Assembly (NCBI RefSeq): GCF_000240165.1
Contig: NC_017585.1
Coordinates: 744,001-808,000, forward strand
DNA length: 64,000 nt
Reading direction: 5' to 3'
Source: Streptantibioticus cattleyicolor NRRL 8057 = DSM 46488
GTDB lineage: Bacteria > Actinomycetota > Actinomycetes > Streptomycetales > Streptomycetaceae
In this document: piece after piece, positions 42,555-50,299 of the stretch
Numbering within the stretch: position 1 is the stretch's first letter
How the letters are laid out: the number at the start of each line of letters is the position of its first letter
Notes under the pieces: generated by a model
Told to the model about the DNA's origin: nothing
Database searches by the model: none
Seen by the model: the letters and a program-made list of their open reading frames with translations, nothing else
Translations under genes and position numbers: made by a program

Positions 42555-43565
42555 TCACGGCTCCAGCCCCGAATACCAGGCCGCGGTACGGGCCGGGGCG
42601 TCGAACAACTCGATCGTCCGGTCGTCCCCGGCCAGCAACGACAGCGAGAAACCCCGCATGTCCAGCGCGGTGGTGAAGTCACCCACCTTGCTGCGCGCAA
42701 CCGTCACCCCGCGCTCCGACAGCACCCGCGCCACCTCGTGGAAGACCGCGTACAACTCCAGCCGGGTCACCGCCCCCAGACTGTTGACCAGCACCACCAA
42801 CGGGGTGTCCGGCGTCGGCGCCAACGCGTCCAGCAGCGCCCCCGCCATCCGCTCCAGCAGCTCGCGCAGGGGCTCCTGGCCGATCGAACGGTCCGCCCGC
42901 TCACCGTGGATGCCCACCCCGTACTCCAGCACCCCGGGCGGCAGGGTGAACGCCGGCTCGCCCGTGGTCGGCGAGGTGTGTGCCCGGGAGGCCACCGCGA
43001 TCGTCCGGCACCGTGAGGTCAGCGAGGCGCCCAGCGCCGCCAGGTCCTCCAGACCGCCGCCCTTGTCGGCAGCCGCCCCGAGGACCTTCTCGATCAGCAC
43101 GGTCGCCGCCGTCCCCCGCCGTCCCACCGCGATGTCCTCCGACTGTGAGGCCAGGTCGTCGTCGACGAGCACCCGGGCGCACGGTATGCCGCGGTGCGCG
43201 AGGCGTTCCGCCGCGATACCGAAGTTGATGCGGTCACCGGTGTAGTTCTTGACGATGTGCAACACACCGTCGGGCCCGGCCACCTCGCAGGACGCCTCGA
43301 AGATCTGCCTGTTGTGCGGCGAGGCGAAGATCCTGCCCGGACACGCCGCGTCCAGCATCCCCTCACCGACGAACCCCAGGTGCATCGGCTCGTGCCCCGA
43401 ACCGCCCCCGGACACCAGCCCCACCCGCCGCGACGCCGATCGTCGCCGCGCGTACACATACCCCTGCCGGGCATCGTGCACCACAAGTTCGTGATGGGCC
43501 TCGGCGAACCCCGCCAAGGCATCGTCCACCAGGGGATCTGTGGCATTCGCGAAGTACGGGCCCAT
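42555..43565 (-). CDS. dhaK: dihydroxyacetone kinase substrate-binding subunit DhaK
   Basis: 336 residues from the ATG at 43565. VGLVSGGGSGHEPMHLGFVGEGMLDAACPG is the DhaK signature, and His220 in YGVGIHGERA is the residue that covalently binds dihydroxyacetone as a hemiaminal. With DhaL it forms dihydroxyacetone phosphate, which is also the AfsA substrate encoded 2 kb away. That link is suggestive but unproven. Confidence 0.94.
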   Translation of the reverse strand: MGPYFANATDPLVDDALAGFAEAHHELVVHDARQGYVYARRRSASRRVGLVSGGGSGHEPMHLGFVGEGMLDAACPGRIFASPHNRQIFEASCEVAGPDGVLHIVKNYTGDRINFGIAAERLAHRGIPCARVLVDDDLASQSEDIAVGRRGTAATVLIEKVLGAAADKGGGLEDLAALGASLTSRCRTIAVASRAHTSPTTGEPAFTLPPGVLEYGVGIHGERADRSIGQEPLRELLERMAGALLDALAPTPDTPLVVLVNSLGAVTRLELYAVFHEVARVLSERGVTVARSKVGDFTTALDMRGFSLSLLAGDDRTIELFDAPARTAAWYSGLEP

Positions 43566-43746
43566 GGCGGCTCCTGAAGGTACGTGGCGTCCGGACAGCG
43601 GAAGCCATACCTCTCTCCCGCAACACATCCTCCGGCCGTCCCGGCCCACCGGCAACTCGCTCACCCCCCGCCCCACCGGAGCCCGGCCCCGTCCATAACA
43701 CATCCCTCCGCCCCACGCACCCGGCCGGACCCCCGGTGACCCCGGA

Positions 43747-46479
43747 TCACCGCGCCGAGGCGGCCGGACGCCCGGCACGCAGCGCCGCCCGGACCCGGTC
43801 CGCCTGGCGGGCGTAACGGTCGGGCTCGGACGCGTCCGTGGCCGTGGCGGCGCGCTGTGCGGTGATCCGCGCCTCCAGCAGGTGGCGGGCGGTACGGGAC
43901 CGGGCGGCGTCGGCCTGCCGCTGGGCTTCGGCGAGCGCCTGCGCCCGGCGTACCCCGGGGGCGCGCAGGGCGGTCTCGTACGCCCGGCGGGCCTCCGCTT
44001 CCGCCTCCGGCGCGCGGGCCAGCAGCGCCAGCGCCGTCCGGCGGTACTCCGCCGCGGCCAGCTCCGCGGTGAGCCGCGCCTGGACGGCGAGCCCTTCCGG
44101 GGTGCCGCCGGCCGCGGCCATCGCGGCGCATTCGCGCTCGATGCGGGCGCGCAGGTTGGCCTCGGTCAACTCGGCGGTACGCCGCCCGGCCGCGCTGTCG
44201 CCCGGCTCGGTGGAGGCCGCCACGACCAGGGCGACGGCCCGTTCCACCACCGCGTGCACCGCGCGGCGCCCGGTGCACGCCGCACACCGGCCCGCCGACC
44301 GTTCGGCGCCGCAGTCCGCGCAGGCGAGCGCCTGCCGGGCCCGTTCGGCGGCCTCGGCCTCCGCCCTGCGCCGCGCCGCCTCCGCCTCACGCGCCGCCCG
44401 CCGCCGAAGGTCCTGCTCCCGGCGTACGGCGGCCTGCCGCGCGTCCTGCCGGGTACGGGCGGCCAGGCGGCGTTCGGTCTCGGCGCGGCGCTCCGGCTCG
44501 GGGGCGTGCGCCATGCCCGCGGTGACCTCCTCGGCGACCACGCGCCGTAGCGTGCGCCGGTCGGCGACCCGCAGCGCGCAAGCCGGGCACGTCGCGCCGG
44601 TGTCCATGCGCACCCCGTCGTCGCACCGGACGTCCCCGCATGCGCCCCGACGCGGCAGCCCGCGCCCCAGCAGCCACCCCACCGGGTCCGCCACCGCCTG
44701 GGGCCCGCCCTGCTCGCACAGCCGCCGGGTCAGCCGCTCGGCCAGCATCCGCGCGGCCGGATCCACCCCGGTCACCCCCGCGATCCGGGCCAGCTCGTCC
44801 CGCGCCGCCCGGGCCACCCGGATCCGGGCCCCCGCCCGGTCCAGCCGCGCCCACACCGCCGCCACCGGCGCCAGCGCCTCCCGCAGATCCCTCGGCGGCG
44901 CCGACACCGCGAAAGCGGCCAGCGGATCGGCGCCACGCGAGCGTTCGGCACGGGCGGCGGGGATCTGTGGCCGTTCCCCGCGCAGCGGGCGTCCGGCACC
45001 ACGCCGGACGGAACGCTTCCCGACGGGCTTGACCCCGGCGGCACGGGCCCCCTCGCGCGCATCCGCGCGCTCCGGCCGACCACCGGACCCCCGACCGGCT
45101 ACGCCGGAAAAGCGGGAACGAACGGTGACATGTGGCGAAACCTGGGTTGGTGAAGGGTGGTTGGGGTGAAGTGGGACAGCAGCGGGGTGCTCTGGAACCT
45201 CGCTGTCCGAATGCTGTGAGACCACCCCGATCCCATGGGCGGTACGGGTTCCGTCGGCCCCCTCCGCACCGGGTCCCCCGGGTGCAGCAGCGGGGCTGCG
45301 GAGTTCGGCACGGTCGGCGAGGTCGTCGAAGGACGCCTGCGCCCAGCCGTCGCCCGCCAACTCCCCGTTCTCCTCGGCCTGATGAGCTTCCTGAGCGCCA
45401 TCGGGACCACCGTCGTGACCGTGACGGCAGCAGTCGCAGAGGATCACCCGATCGGGGGAGGGCTGCGTTTCCTCCTCGTTGACGGAGGAGACCTCGGAGG
45501 CCGGGAACATCTCGTCGAACTCGTCGTCGTCCTCGAACGGTTCGTCCCACGAGGACTCGTCCGCCGAACCGTCGCCGCTCCGCCCGTTGGCCGCCGCGAC
45601 CGCGGGGACCACCAGCCGGGTCTTGCCGAAGAGCCCGGAACTGGTCTTCACCGGCACGGTGACGACGGCCTCCAGCCGCTTGAGCCGGGCCAGCACCTTG
45701 CTGCCGCCGGAGATCGAACACCCCAGGGCCCGGGCCACCGTCGCCGCCGCGCGCCCCCGTCCGTCCGGCAGCGAGCCGCCCACCAGCCGCACCCGCCCGT
45801 CCGAGCCGGCCTGGAGCACCAGCAGCAGCAGCGCGAGCCGGTCCGTGGCCGCCCCCCTCCCCCGCTGCCCCGCCAGCAGCCCGGCGGGCGTCGCGCCCTT
45901 GCCCCACCCCGGTGCGAACAGCGCCTCCAACAGGCGCAGCAACGTGACCAGTTCCTTCTTGGACAGCGCCAGCGGATGGCCGACGTCACCACGGCGCCGG
46001 GCCTGCCACAACGGCATGACCACGCACTCCAGCCCGGTGGTACGCCCGGAATCCGTCCTGGTGGTACGCCGGGTCACCGCCCGGGACTCCTTGAGGGAGG
46101 GCAGCACGGTGTGGTCGACCATCGACTCCGACATCCCGATCCAGCGCCCGAGTTCACCGGCGCGGATACGGGTGCGGCAGGTCCGGTGATCGGCCTTGGC
46201 CATCAGCACCACGGCACTGAGCCGGGCCGCATCCGTCAACCCGACGAGCGGCTGTTCATCCAGCAGGGTCCGTACGGCGGTGTAGAGGCGCCGACGCATC
46301 CCGGGCCCGAGGTGCAACGGATCCCCAGGACCCCGCATCGGAGCGGGTCCGGCCTGGTCAGCGGCGGTACGAGCACGCTGCCGGGGAGCACGGGAACGGG
46401 GTGGACGGACGGTCGCAGGCGCGTCGTCTGCGGTGGGTGGGGTCGACTCCGGTGGCGCGCCATCACCTGTTTGAGGCAA
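43747..46479 (-). CDS. candidate plasmid replication initiator: tandem winged-helix and zinc-ribbon protein
   Basis: 910 residues. Residues about 75-160 (LTDAARLSAVVLMAKADH, then LGRWIGMSESMVDHTVLPSLKESRAV) and about 205-295 (DRLALLLLVLQAGSD, then VARALGCSISGGSKVLARLKRLEAVV) look like two winged-helix modules, the architecture of many plasmid initiators. After an acidic linker, residues 614-634 form a zinc ribbon (C-X4-C-X11-C-X2-C), then an Arg/Glu/Ala-rich coiled coil (about 660-720), a second zinc ribbon at 720-735 (C-X2-C-X8-C-X2-C) and a helical tail. No helicase or primase motif is seen. The initiator role is inferred from architecture and from the adjacent partition loci and repeats; a large transcription regulator is the alternative. 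Confidence 0.6.
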   Translation of the reverse strand: MPQTGDGAPPESTPPTADDAPATVRPPRSRAPRQRARTAADQAGPAPMRGPGDPLHLGPGMRRRLYTAVRTLLDEQPLVGLTDAARLSAVVLMAKADHRTCRTRIRAGELGRWIGMSESMVDHTVLPSLKESRAVTRRTTRTDSGRTTGLECVVMPLWQARRRGDVGHPLALSKKELVTLLRLLEALFAPGWGKGATPAGLLAGQRGRGAATDRLALLLLVLQAGSDGRVRLVGGSLPDGRGRAAATVARALGCSISGGSKVLARLKRLEAVVTVPVKTSSGLFGKTRLVVPAVAAANGRSGDGSADESSWDEPFEDDDEFDEMFPASEVSSVNEEETQPSPDRVILCDCCRHGHDGGPDGAQEAHQAEENGELAGDGWAQASFDDLADRAELRSPAAAPGGPGAEGADGTRTAHGIGVVSQHSDSEVPEHPAAVPLHPNHPSPTQVSPHVTVRSRFSGVAGRGSGGRPERADAREGARAAGVKPVGKRSVRRGAGRPLRGERPQIPAARAERSRGADPLAAFAVSAPPRDLREALAPVAAVWARLDRAGARIRVARAARDELARIAGVTGVDPAARMLAERLTRRLCEQGGPQAVADPVGWLLGRGLPRRGACGDVRCDDGVRMDTGATCPACALRVADRRTLRRVVAEEVTAGMAHAPEPERRAETERRLAARTRQDARQAAVRREQDLRRRAAREAEAARRRAEAEAAERARQALACADCGAERSAGRCAACTGRRAVHAVVERAVALVVAASTEPGDSAAGRRTAELTEANLRARIERECAAMAAAGGTPEGLAVQARLTAELAAAEYRRTALALLARAPEAEAEARRAYETALRAPGVRRAQALAEAQRQADAARSRTARHLLEARITAQRAATATDASEPDRYARQADRVRAALRAGRPAASAR

Positions 46480-46669
46480 GAGTGAGCCGACCCTTGTGCG
46501 GGTAGCTATGATTTACTCCGGTAAGTGAGACAGAGGGGGAGGCCCCTCCACCTAGCTCGGAACTCTGAATGGCATGGGAACCAGATGAAGGCCGCGTAGG
46601 GTGGAAACGACCTTCAGTCAGAGCTGGACGACGAGTTCAGTAGAGGCTGGATGTCACCTCCTTCTCGAC

Positions 46670-46713
46670 AACGCGAGTGGCCCGGGAGTGCAGATCCCGG
46701 GCCACTCCGCGTT
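46670..46713. terminator. strong hairpin terminator between the small HTH gene and the initiator-like gene
   Basis: Arms at 46675-46687 and 46695-46707 are a perfect 13-bp inverted repeat (GAGTGGCCCGGGA and its complement) with a 7-base loop. The stem extends outward by about five pairs with one bulged C. It lies 145 bases beyond the stop of the 46852-47325 gene, on the way to the initiator-like gene. No long U-tract follows on either strand. Confidence 0.75.
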
Positions 46714-46851
46714 TCGCGGCTGTGTCTGTGGCCCCGCTGCACCGACTGGGGCTGAGCCCAGGGGAAGGCCGCGGGTAAGACATCGCTGAGTCGGTCGCTG
46801 GACCAGCCGCCCCGCGGGCGTGACCCGTCCGATCGGTGAGCACCTGCCCGG

Positions 46852-47325
46852 TCAGGCCGCAGACTTGGGGTTCTGCGGACGACGGCGGCGGTGCTTGAGA
46901 TTCGCTATGGCGTCCGGAAGCTCGGAGACCCACAACCCGACCGGGATCCTGAAGGCCACCCGTCCACCGAGGTGCTCCAGATCGAAGGCGGCCCGCTTCG
47001 CCGGGGTGGTGACCAGGTGGACGGAGTCCTCCAGCACCCACAGCGCCGTGTCCGGCGTGGTGTTGGGGTCCGAGGCCGCCTCCCGGGCGGCCTCCACCGC
47101 GCTGGACTGCCACAGCTCCAGCTCCTGGCGTGCGCTGCGCGGCCGGCGTACCCCGGGCCAGACGATCTGGGACACGAACGCATAGACGCGCAGCGCCACC
47201 ACGGAGTCCTCGAAATGCGGCTCGTAGAGGACGCCCTGGTCGCGCGCCTTCCAAGCCCACGACTCGCTCAGACCGGCCGCGATGGCGACGGCGCTGGTGC
47301 TGAGTTGATTGCTGGTCAGCGACAT
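46852..47325 (-). CDS. small protein with N-terminal HTH-like region, unknown
   Basis: 157 residues from the ATG at 47325. The N-terminal stretch LSTSAVAIAAGLSESWAWKARDQGVLYEP resembles a MerR-like or other helix-turn-helix start. The middle has RRPRSARQELELWQSSAVEAAREAASDP and the C-terminus is basic (KHRRRRPQNPKSAA). It was not recognised as a named family. Its position, directly downstream of a phased iteron array and between partition and initiator-like genes, suggests a replicon maintenance role such as copy control. Confidence 0.65.
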   Translation of the reverse strand: MSLTSNQLSTSAVAIAAGLSESWAWKARDQGVLYEPHFEDSVVALRVYAFVSQIVWPGVRRPRSARQELELWQSSAVEAAREAASDPNTTPDTALWVLEDSVHLVTTPAKRAAFDLEHLGGRVAFRIPVGLWVSELPDAIANLKHRRRRPQNPKSAA

Positions 47326-47497
47326 GGTTTCGCATCTCCGATGAGCAAGGTGTCGATCGTGATGCACACCATAGCGCAAATTGGCCGAGCGTTTCTTGGG
47401 TCACTAGACGTTCGGCGTGTCATTTCCGCCGCAACGTTTCTGCGAACGCCCGATTTCTAGGGGTTGTTGACGCGAAGTTCGTGCCTTCGTTAGGTCG

Positions 47498-47509
47498 CAC
47501 GCTCTAGTG
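47498..47509. promoter_or_regulatory. CACRCTCTAGTG motif, copy 1
   Basis: CACGCTCTAGTG, 173 bases upstream of the 157-aa gene. The same 12-mer with one change occurs upstream of parA1 (50165-50176). On the minus strand both read CACTAGAGYGTG, containing a -10-like TAGAGY. It is either a shared promoter element or a common operator. Confidence 0.45.
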
Positions 47510-47579
47510 TCGCAGAGATCGTGAGATCGCTCGAATGCTCGTCAGTTTGTGTGCGTGTTCGTGCTGGTGTTGGTTCTAG

Positions 47580-47663
47580 CGTTGCAACAACCGTTGTAGT
47601 TGGTGTTGTAGTAAGCGTTGCAGATGGCGTTGTATGGAACGTTGTAGAGGGCGTTGCAGCCGT
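47580..47663. repeat. array of seven 12-bp-phased GTTGYA iterons (array 1)
   Basis: The hexamer GTTGCA or GTTGTA begins at 47581, 47593, 47605, 47617, 47629, 47641 and 47653, exactly 12 bp apart each time, mostly preceded by C. The bases between hexamers are not conserved. A degenerate eighth unit precedes at 47568. Constant 12-bp phasing with a conserved hexamer indicates cooperative protein binding, as at plasmid centromeres or iteron origins. It lies between the end of parB1 and the 157-aa gene. Confidence 0.92.
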
Positions 47664-47687
47664 TCTGTCATAGAGGGGTCATGAAAA

Positions 47688-47743
47688 ACGGGTGGGGCGG
47701 GTGGTTCCGGCGTCGATGTGCCGGAACCACCCGCCCCACCCGT
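47688..47743 (-). terminator. intrinsic terminator of the parA1-parB1 operon
   Basis: A perfect 24-bp inverted repeat (arms 47688-47711 and 47720-47743, 8-base loop). On the minus strand the stem is followed directly by TTTTT, making a textbook rho-independent terminator 72 bases after the parB1 stop. Confidence 0.95.
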
Positions 47744-47814
47744 GGAAGGACGACAACTCCCCCGGTGATCGAGGGGAGGGATCCCCCGGTGGCTTCAGGG
47801 GAGGAGGACGGGGG

Positions 47815-49137
47815 TCAGGTGCCCGTACCGGGCCCCGCCTTGCGGACGCGTTGCGGTCGCTGGAGCGGACCCTCCTCGTCCATCGCCTGGAGGAAGCGTT
47901 CGATGACGGCCGAGACCACAGAGGTGCCCCGCCGCCCGAACCCGGCTTCCTGCAAAGCCAGGTTGAGACTGGAGATGAAGGCGAGCACCTGCTCCCCCAC
48001 CCGGTACGTCGACGGCTGGGTCCGTTCCAGGTCCCACATCCGGTCGTCCTCGAAGGCCCGCGCCATGGCGATCTGCTCTTCGATGTCCTCCGGCACGTGA
48101 CGCAGCGCGGCATCCACGTAATGCCCCAGCGCCAGCCCGGAGTTGCCGGTGGTACGGCGATCCGCGTTCACCCGGTTCTTCAGCGCGGCCAGGACGTCCG
48201 GCGCGATCCGGAAGCCGTACCCCTGCCAACGCGTCGGATGCATCTTGGCGTCCGCGTAACTGGCGAACACCGCGGCATGGGCCCAGGACTGCCCCGGCCC
48301 ACCACGGCCGGCGCCGCCGGAACCACTCCTGGCGGACGGACTCGGCGCGACGGAGTGGGAGGGCGCGGATGCCGAAGCCGTCGGCGCGGCCGTGCCGGGG
48401 ACGGAATCGTCCCGGCGGGGTGCCGGTGCCGAGGCACCGTTGCGCTTGGCGGACTCCTTCGGACCGGTGTCCTTGCTCAGGTGCTTCGCGTTGGTGGACG
48501 TGTCGGTGTCGGTGTCGGTGTCGGTGTCCGCGTGGTCCGCGGTGTCGGCCGTGACGTTGTTCCGCTGAGCCGGTTCCGCGGTATCGGTCCGGGGCCTGCG
48601 CGGACGCGGCGCCGTCGTGGCACCGGGTGCGGGTACGCCGAGGCGGGCCGCCGGGTTCGGTGCTGCGGAGGCGGGCGCGGCCTGCGACAAGGGCGCGTCG
48701 TCGTACGTCGGCGGAGGCTGCGACGCGGGTACCGGTCTCGCCGCGGTGGCGGGGGGCGGCACAGGGGCGTCGTGCTCGTCGGCGGGGACGACGGTGTCGG
48801 ACACGGGGTTCGGCCTGGGCGTGACCGGCGCGGGTGACTCGGGCGCCGGGACCTGGCTTTCGTCACCCGGGATCGTCGTGGCATCGGTCGTCGGCCCGGT
48901 GGGGACCGGCGCTGACGGCGGCGGCCCCGCGGGGTCGTCGGCGACCGGCCGCGGAGCGGTGGGTACGGTGCCACCGCCGCCGAGGAACGAACGGCTGGCC
49001 ACGTCATCGGCACCGGCGATGAGACCCTGTACGAGAGCGGAGCCGGTGGGTTTGAAGTGGTTGGGGGCTCGCTTCTTCGCCTTGCCGGTCGCCTTGCCGC
49101 CCTGCCGTGAGCTGGACGGAGAGGACTTGTCGGTCAC
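47815..49137 (-). CDS. ParB-like centromere-binding protein with two tandem RHH-like modules (parB1)
   Basis: 440 residues. The start overlaps the parA1 stop (ATGA), so the two are co-translated. Residues 1-290 are disordered, Pro/Ala/Thr-rich, with a TD-dipeptide run near residue 205-220 and a basic N-terminus KGKAKKRAPNHFK-like region that could stimulate ParA ATPase. The C-terminus holds two beta-alpha-alpha units: about 307-350 (YGFRIAPDVLAALKNRV to GHYVDAALRHV) and about 376-420 (STYRVGEQVLAFISSLNLAL to TSVVSAVIERFLQAM). Both fit ribbon-helix-helix folds. No canonical ParB/Spo0J domain is present. This resembles type Ib partition partners but with two RHH modules in one chain. Fold assignment is by eye. 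Confidence 0.7.
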   Translation of the reverse strand: MTDKSSPSSSRQGGKATGKAKKRAPNHFKPTGSALVQGLIAGADDVASRSFLGGGGTVPTAPRPVADDPAGPPPSAPVPTGPTTDATTIPGDESQVPAPESPAPVTPRPNPVSDTVVPADEHDAPVPPPATAARPVPASQPPPTYDDAPLSQAAPASAAPNPAARLGVPAPGATTAPRPRRPRTDTAEPAQRNNVTADTADHADTDTDTDTDTSTNAKHLSKDTGPKESAKRNGASAPAPRRDDSVPGTAAPTASASAPSHSVAPSPSARSGSGGAGRGGPGQSWAHAAVFASYADAKMHPTRWQGYGFRIAPDVLAALKNRVNADRRTTGNSGLALGHYVDAALRHVPEDIEEQIAMARAFEDDRMWDLERTQPSTYRVGEQVLAFISSLNLALQEAGFGRRGTSVVSAVIERFLQAMDEEGPLQRPQRVRKAGPGTGT

Positions 49138-50015
49138 CGGAGGCCCTCACCGTCGATACGGTCCGGCGTCTCCCACTTCTGCGGAGGCTGCTCCATACGC
49201 CCGAGGATCTGCCACATCAGCTCGCCGTACATCTTGCCCGGAGGGTGGCTGGCGAAGCGGAGCACCGAGGGAACCCCGTGCGCGAACGAGTCGCTGATGC
49301 GCTCGTCACGGCGGATGTCGGTGAGGAAGGGCGCCAGCTTGGCGTCGAGCATGCCGTTGCGGATGTTGACCTCTTGGGCCTTCCACTTCGACGGCGGGTT
49401 GGAACGGTTGAGCACGGCCCCCAGGTACTGCGGGTCGCACTCGCCCCCCGTACGGTCCTTCACATAGCTGACCGTGCCTCGGGTGGCCACGGCGCCCTTG
49501 AGCGCGGGGTATTCGGGCACACAGACGGTGATCACATAGTCGCCGGCGGCGAGGGCGGTGGCGGAGAGGGAGGAGACCGCGGGCGGAGTGTCGATGAGGA
49601 CGTAGTCGAAGTGGTCCTGGAGTTCAAGGAGCATGCGCCGCAGGACCGGGGTCGACTGATACCCCTTCTTATGGATGAGGTCCTGCGCGGCCGTCATCGT
49701 CGATTCCTCGGAAGCCAGCAGGTGGAGGGTGCCCGCGTCCTCCCAATCGGCGAGGAGATCGCTGCGGTCGTACCAGATGCTCTCCAGCGGCATCCGCATC
49801 CCCTGGAGACGAGCCTGGAGAACCCAGCCCAAAGAGCGGGCGAGCTGGTCCTCTCCTGCTAGGTTGACCCCGAGCGCCGTGCCCGCTTGTGCCTGGGGAT
49901 CCAGGTCGACAACGAGGACGCGCGCTCCCCCGAGGGTCAGCGCGGCAGCTAGGTTGACCGTGGTGCTGGTCTTGCCGACCCCTCCCTTCTGCGTTGCGAC
50001 CGCGATGACTCTCAT
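49134..50015 (-). CDS. parA: ParA-family partition ATPase (parA1)
   Basis: 293 residues from the ATG at 50015. The deviant Walker A is QKGGVGKTSTTVNLAAAL, Walker A' is VLVVDLDPQAQAGTALGV, and Walker B is FDYVLIDTPPAVSSL. It has no N-terminal HTH, so it is of the small type Ib/chromosomal kind and would not repress its own promoter by itself. It forms a coupled operon with parB1. The ATG at 50015 follows GGAGAGGGG; seven further residues are possible upstream. Confidence 0.95.
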   Translation of the reverse strand: MRVIAVATQKGGVGKTSTTVNLAAALTLGGARVLVVDLDPQAQAGTALGVNLAGEDQLARSLGWVLQARLQGMRMPLESIWYDRSDLLADWEDAGTLHLLASEESTMTAAQDLIHKKGYQSTPVLRRMLLELQDHFDYVLIDTPPAVSSLSATALAAGDYVITVCVPEYPALKGAVATRGTVSYVKDRTGGECDPQYLGAVLNRSNPPSKWKAQEVNIRNGMLDAKLAPFLTDIRRDERISDSFAHGVPSVLRFASHPPGKMYGELMWQILGRMEQPPQKWETPDRIDGEGLR

Positions 50016-50164
50016 CGCCTGTTCGCCCCTCTCCACTCAAGTCAGTTGCCAGCGCGAAGCGCGTGTCACCAGGGCATGAACCAGGGCAATTCCCCGAGCC
50101 AAGCCGGAGGAAACGGGCCGTTTGGCCGCTTCGTCCTCTCTCGGCGCCGCGGAACCTTCCCCTC

Positions 50165-50176
50165 CACACTCTAGTG
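50165..50176. promoter_or_regulatory. CACRCTCTAGTG motif, copy 2 (parA1 promoter region)
   Basis: CACACTCTAGTG, 150 bases upstream of parA1, matching the copy at 47498-47509 at 11 of 12 positions. Flanking bases are also similar (GTGACACGGGATC against GTGTCGCAGAGATC). It is a candidate promoter or operator shared by the two minus-strand genes. Confidence 0.45.
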
Positions 50177-50299
50177 ACACGGGATCTTCGCGCATGACCA
50201 TAACAGGGTTGACGCCGGCGGGAGGCAAGACGCGCGGCATTGCGACACGCGAACCGAGCTGACTCTCCCCCAGCCCGCCCCCGGGTCTTTGTCAGGAGG

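Noticed and set aside
47580-47663. CRISPR array
   Set aside because: The repeat unit is only 12 bp with a 6-bp conserved core; there are no spacers of normal length and no cas genes.
50200-50212. ATAACAGGGTTGA upstream of parA1 as a ninth ParB2 site
   Set aside because: It has mismatches in both arms and is not palindromic, unlike all eight perfect copies.
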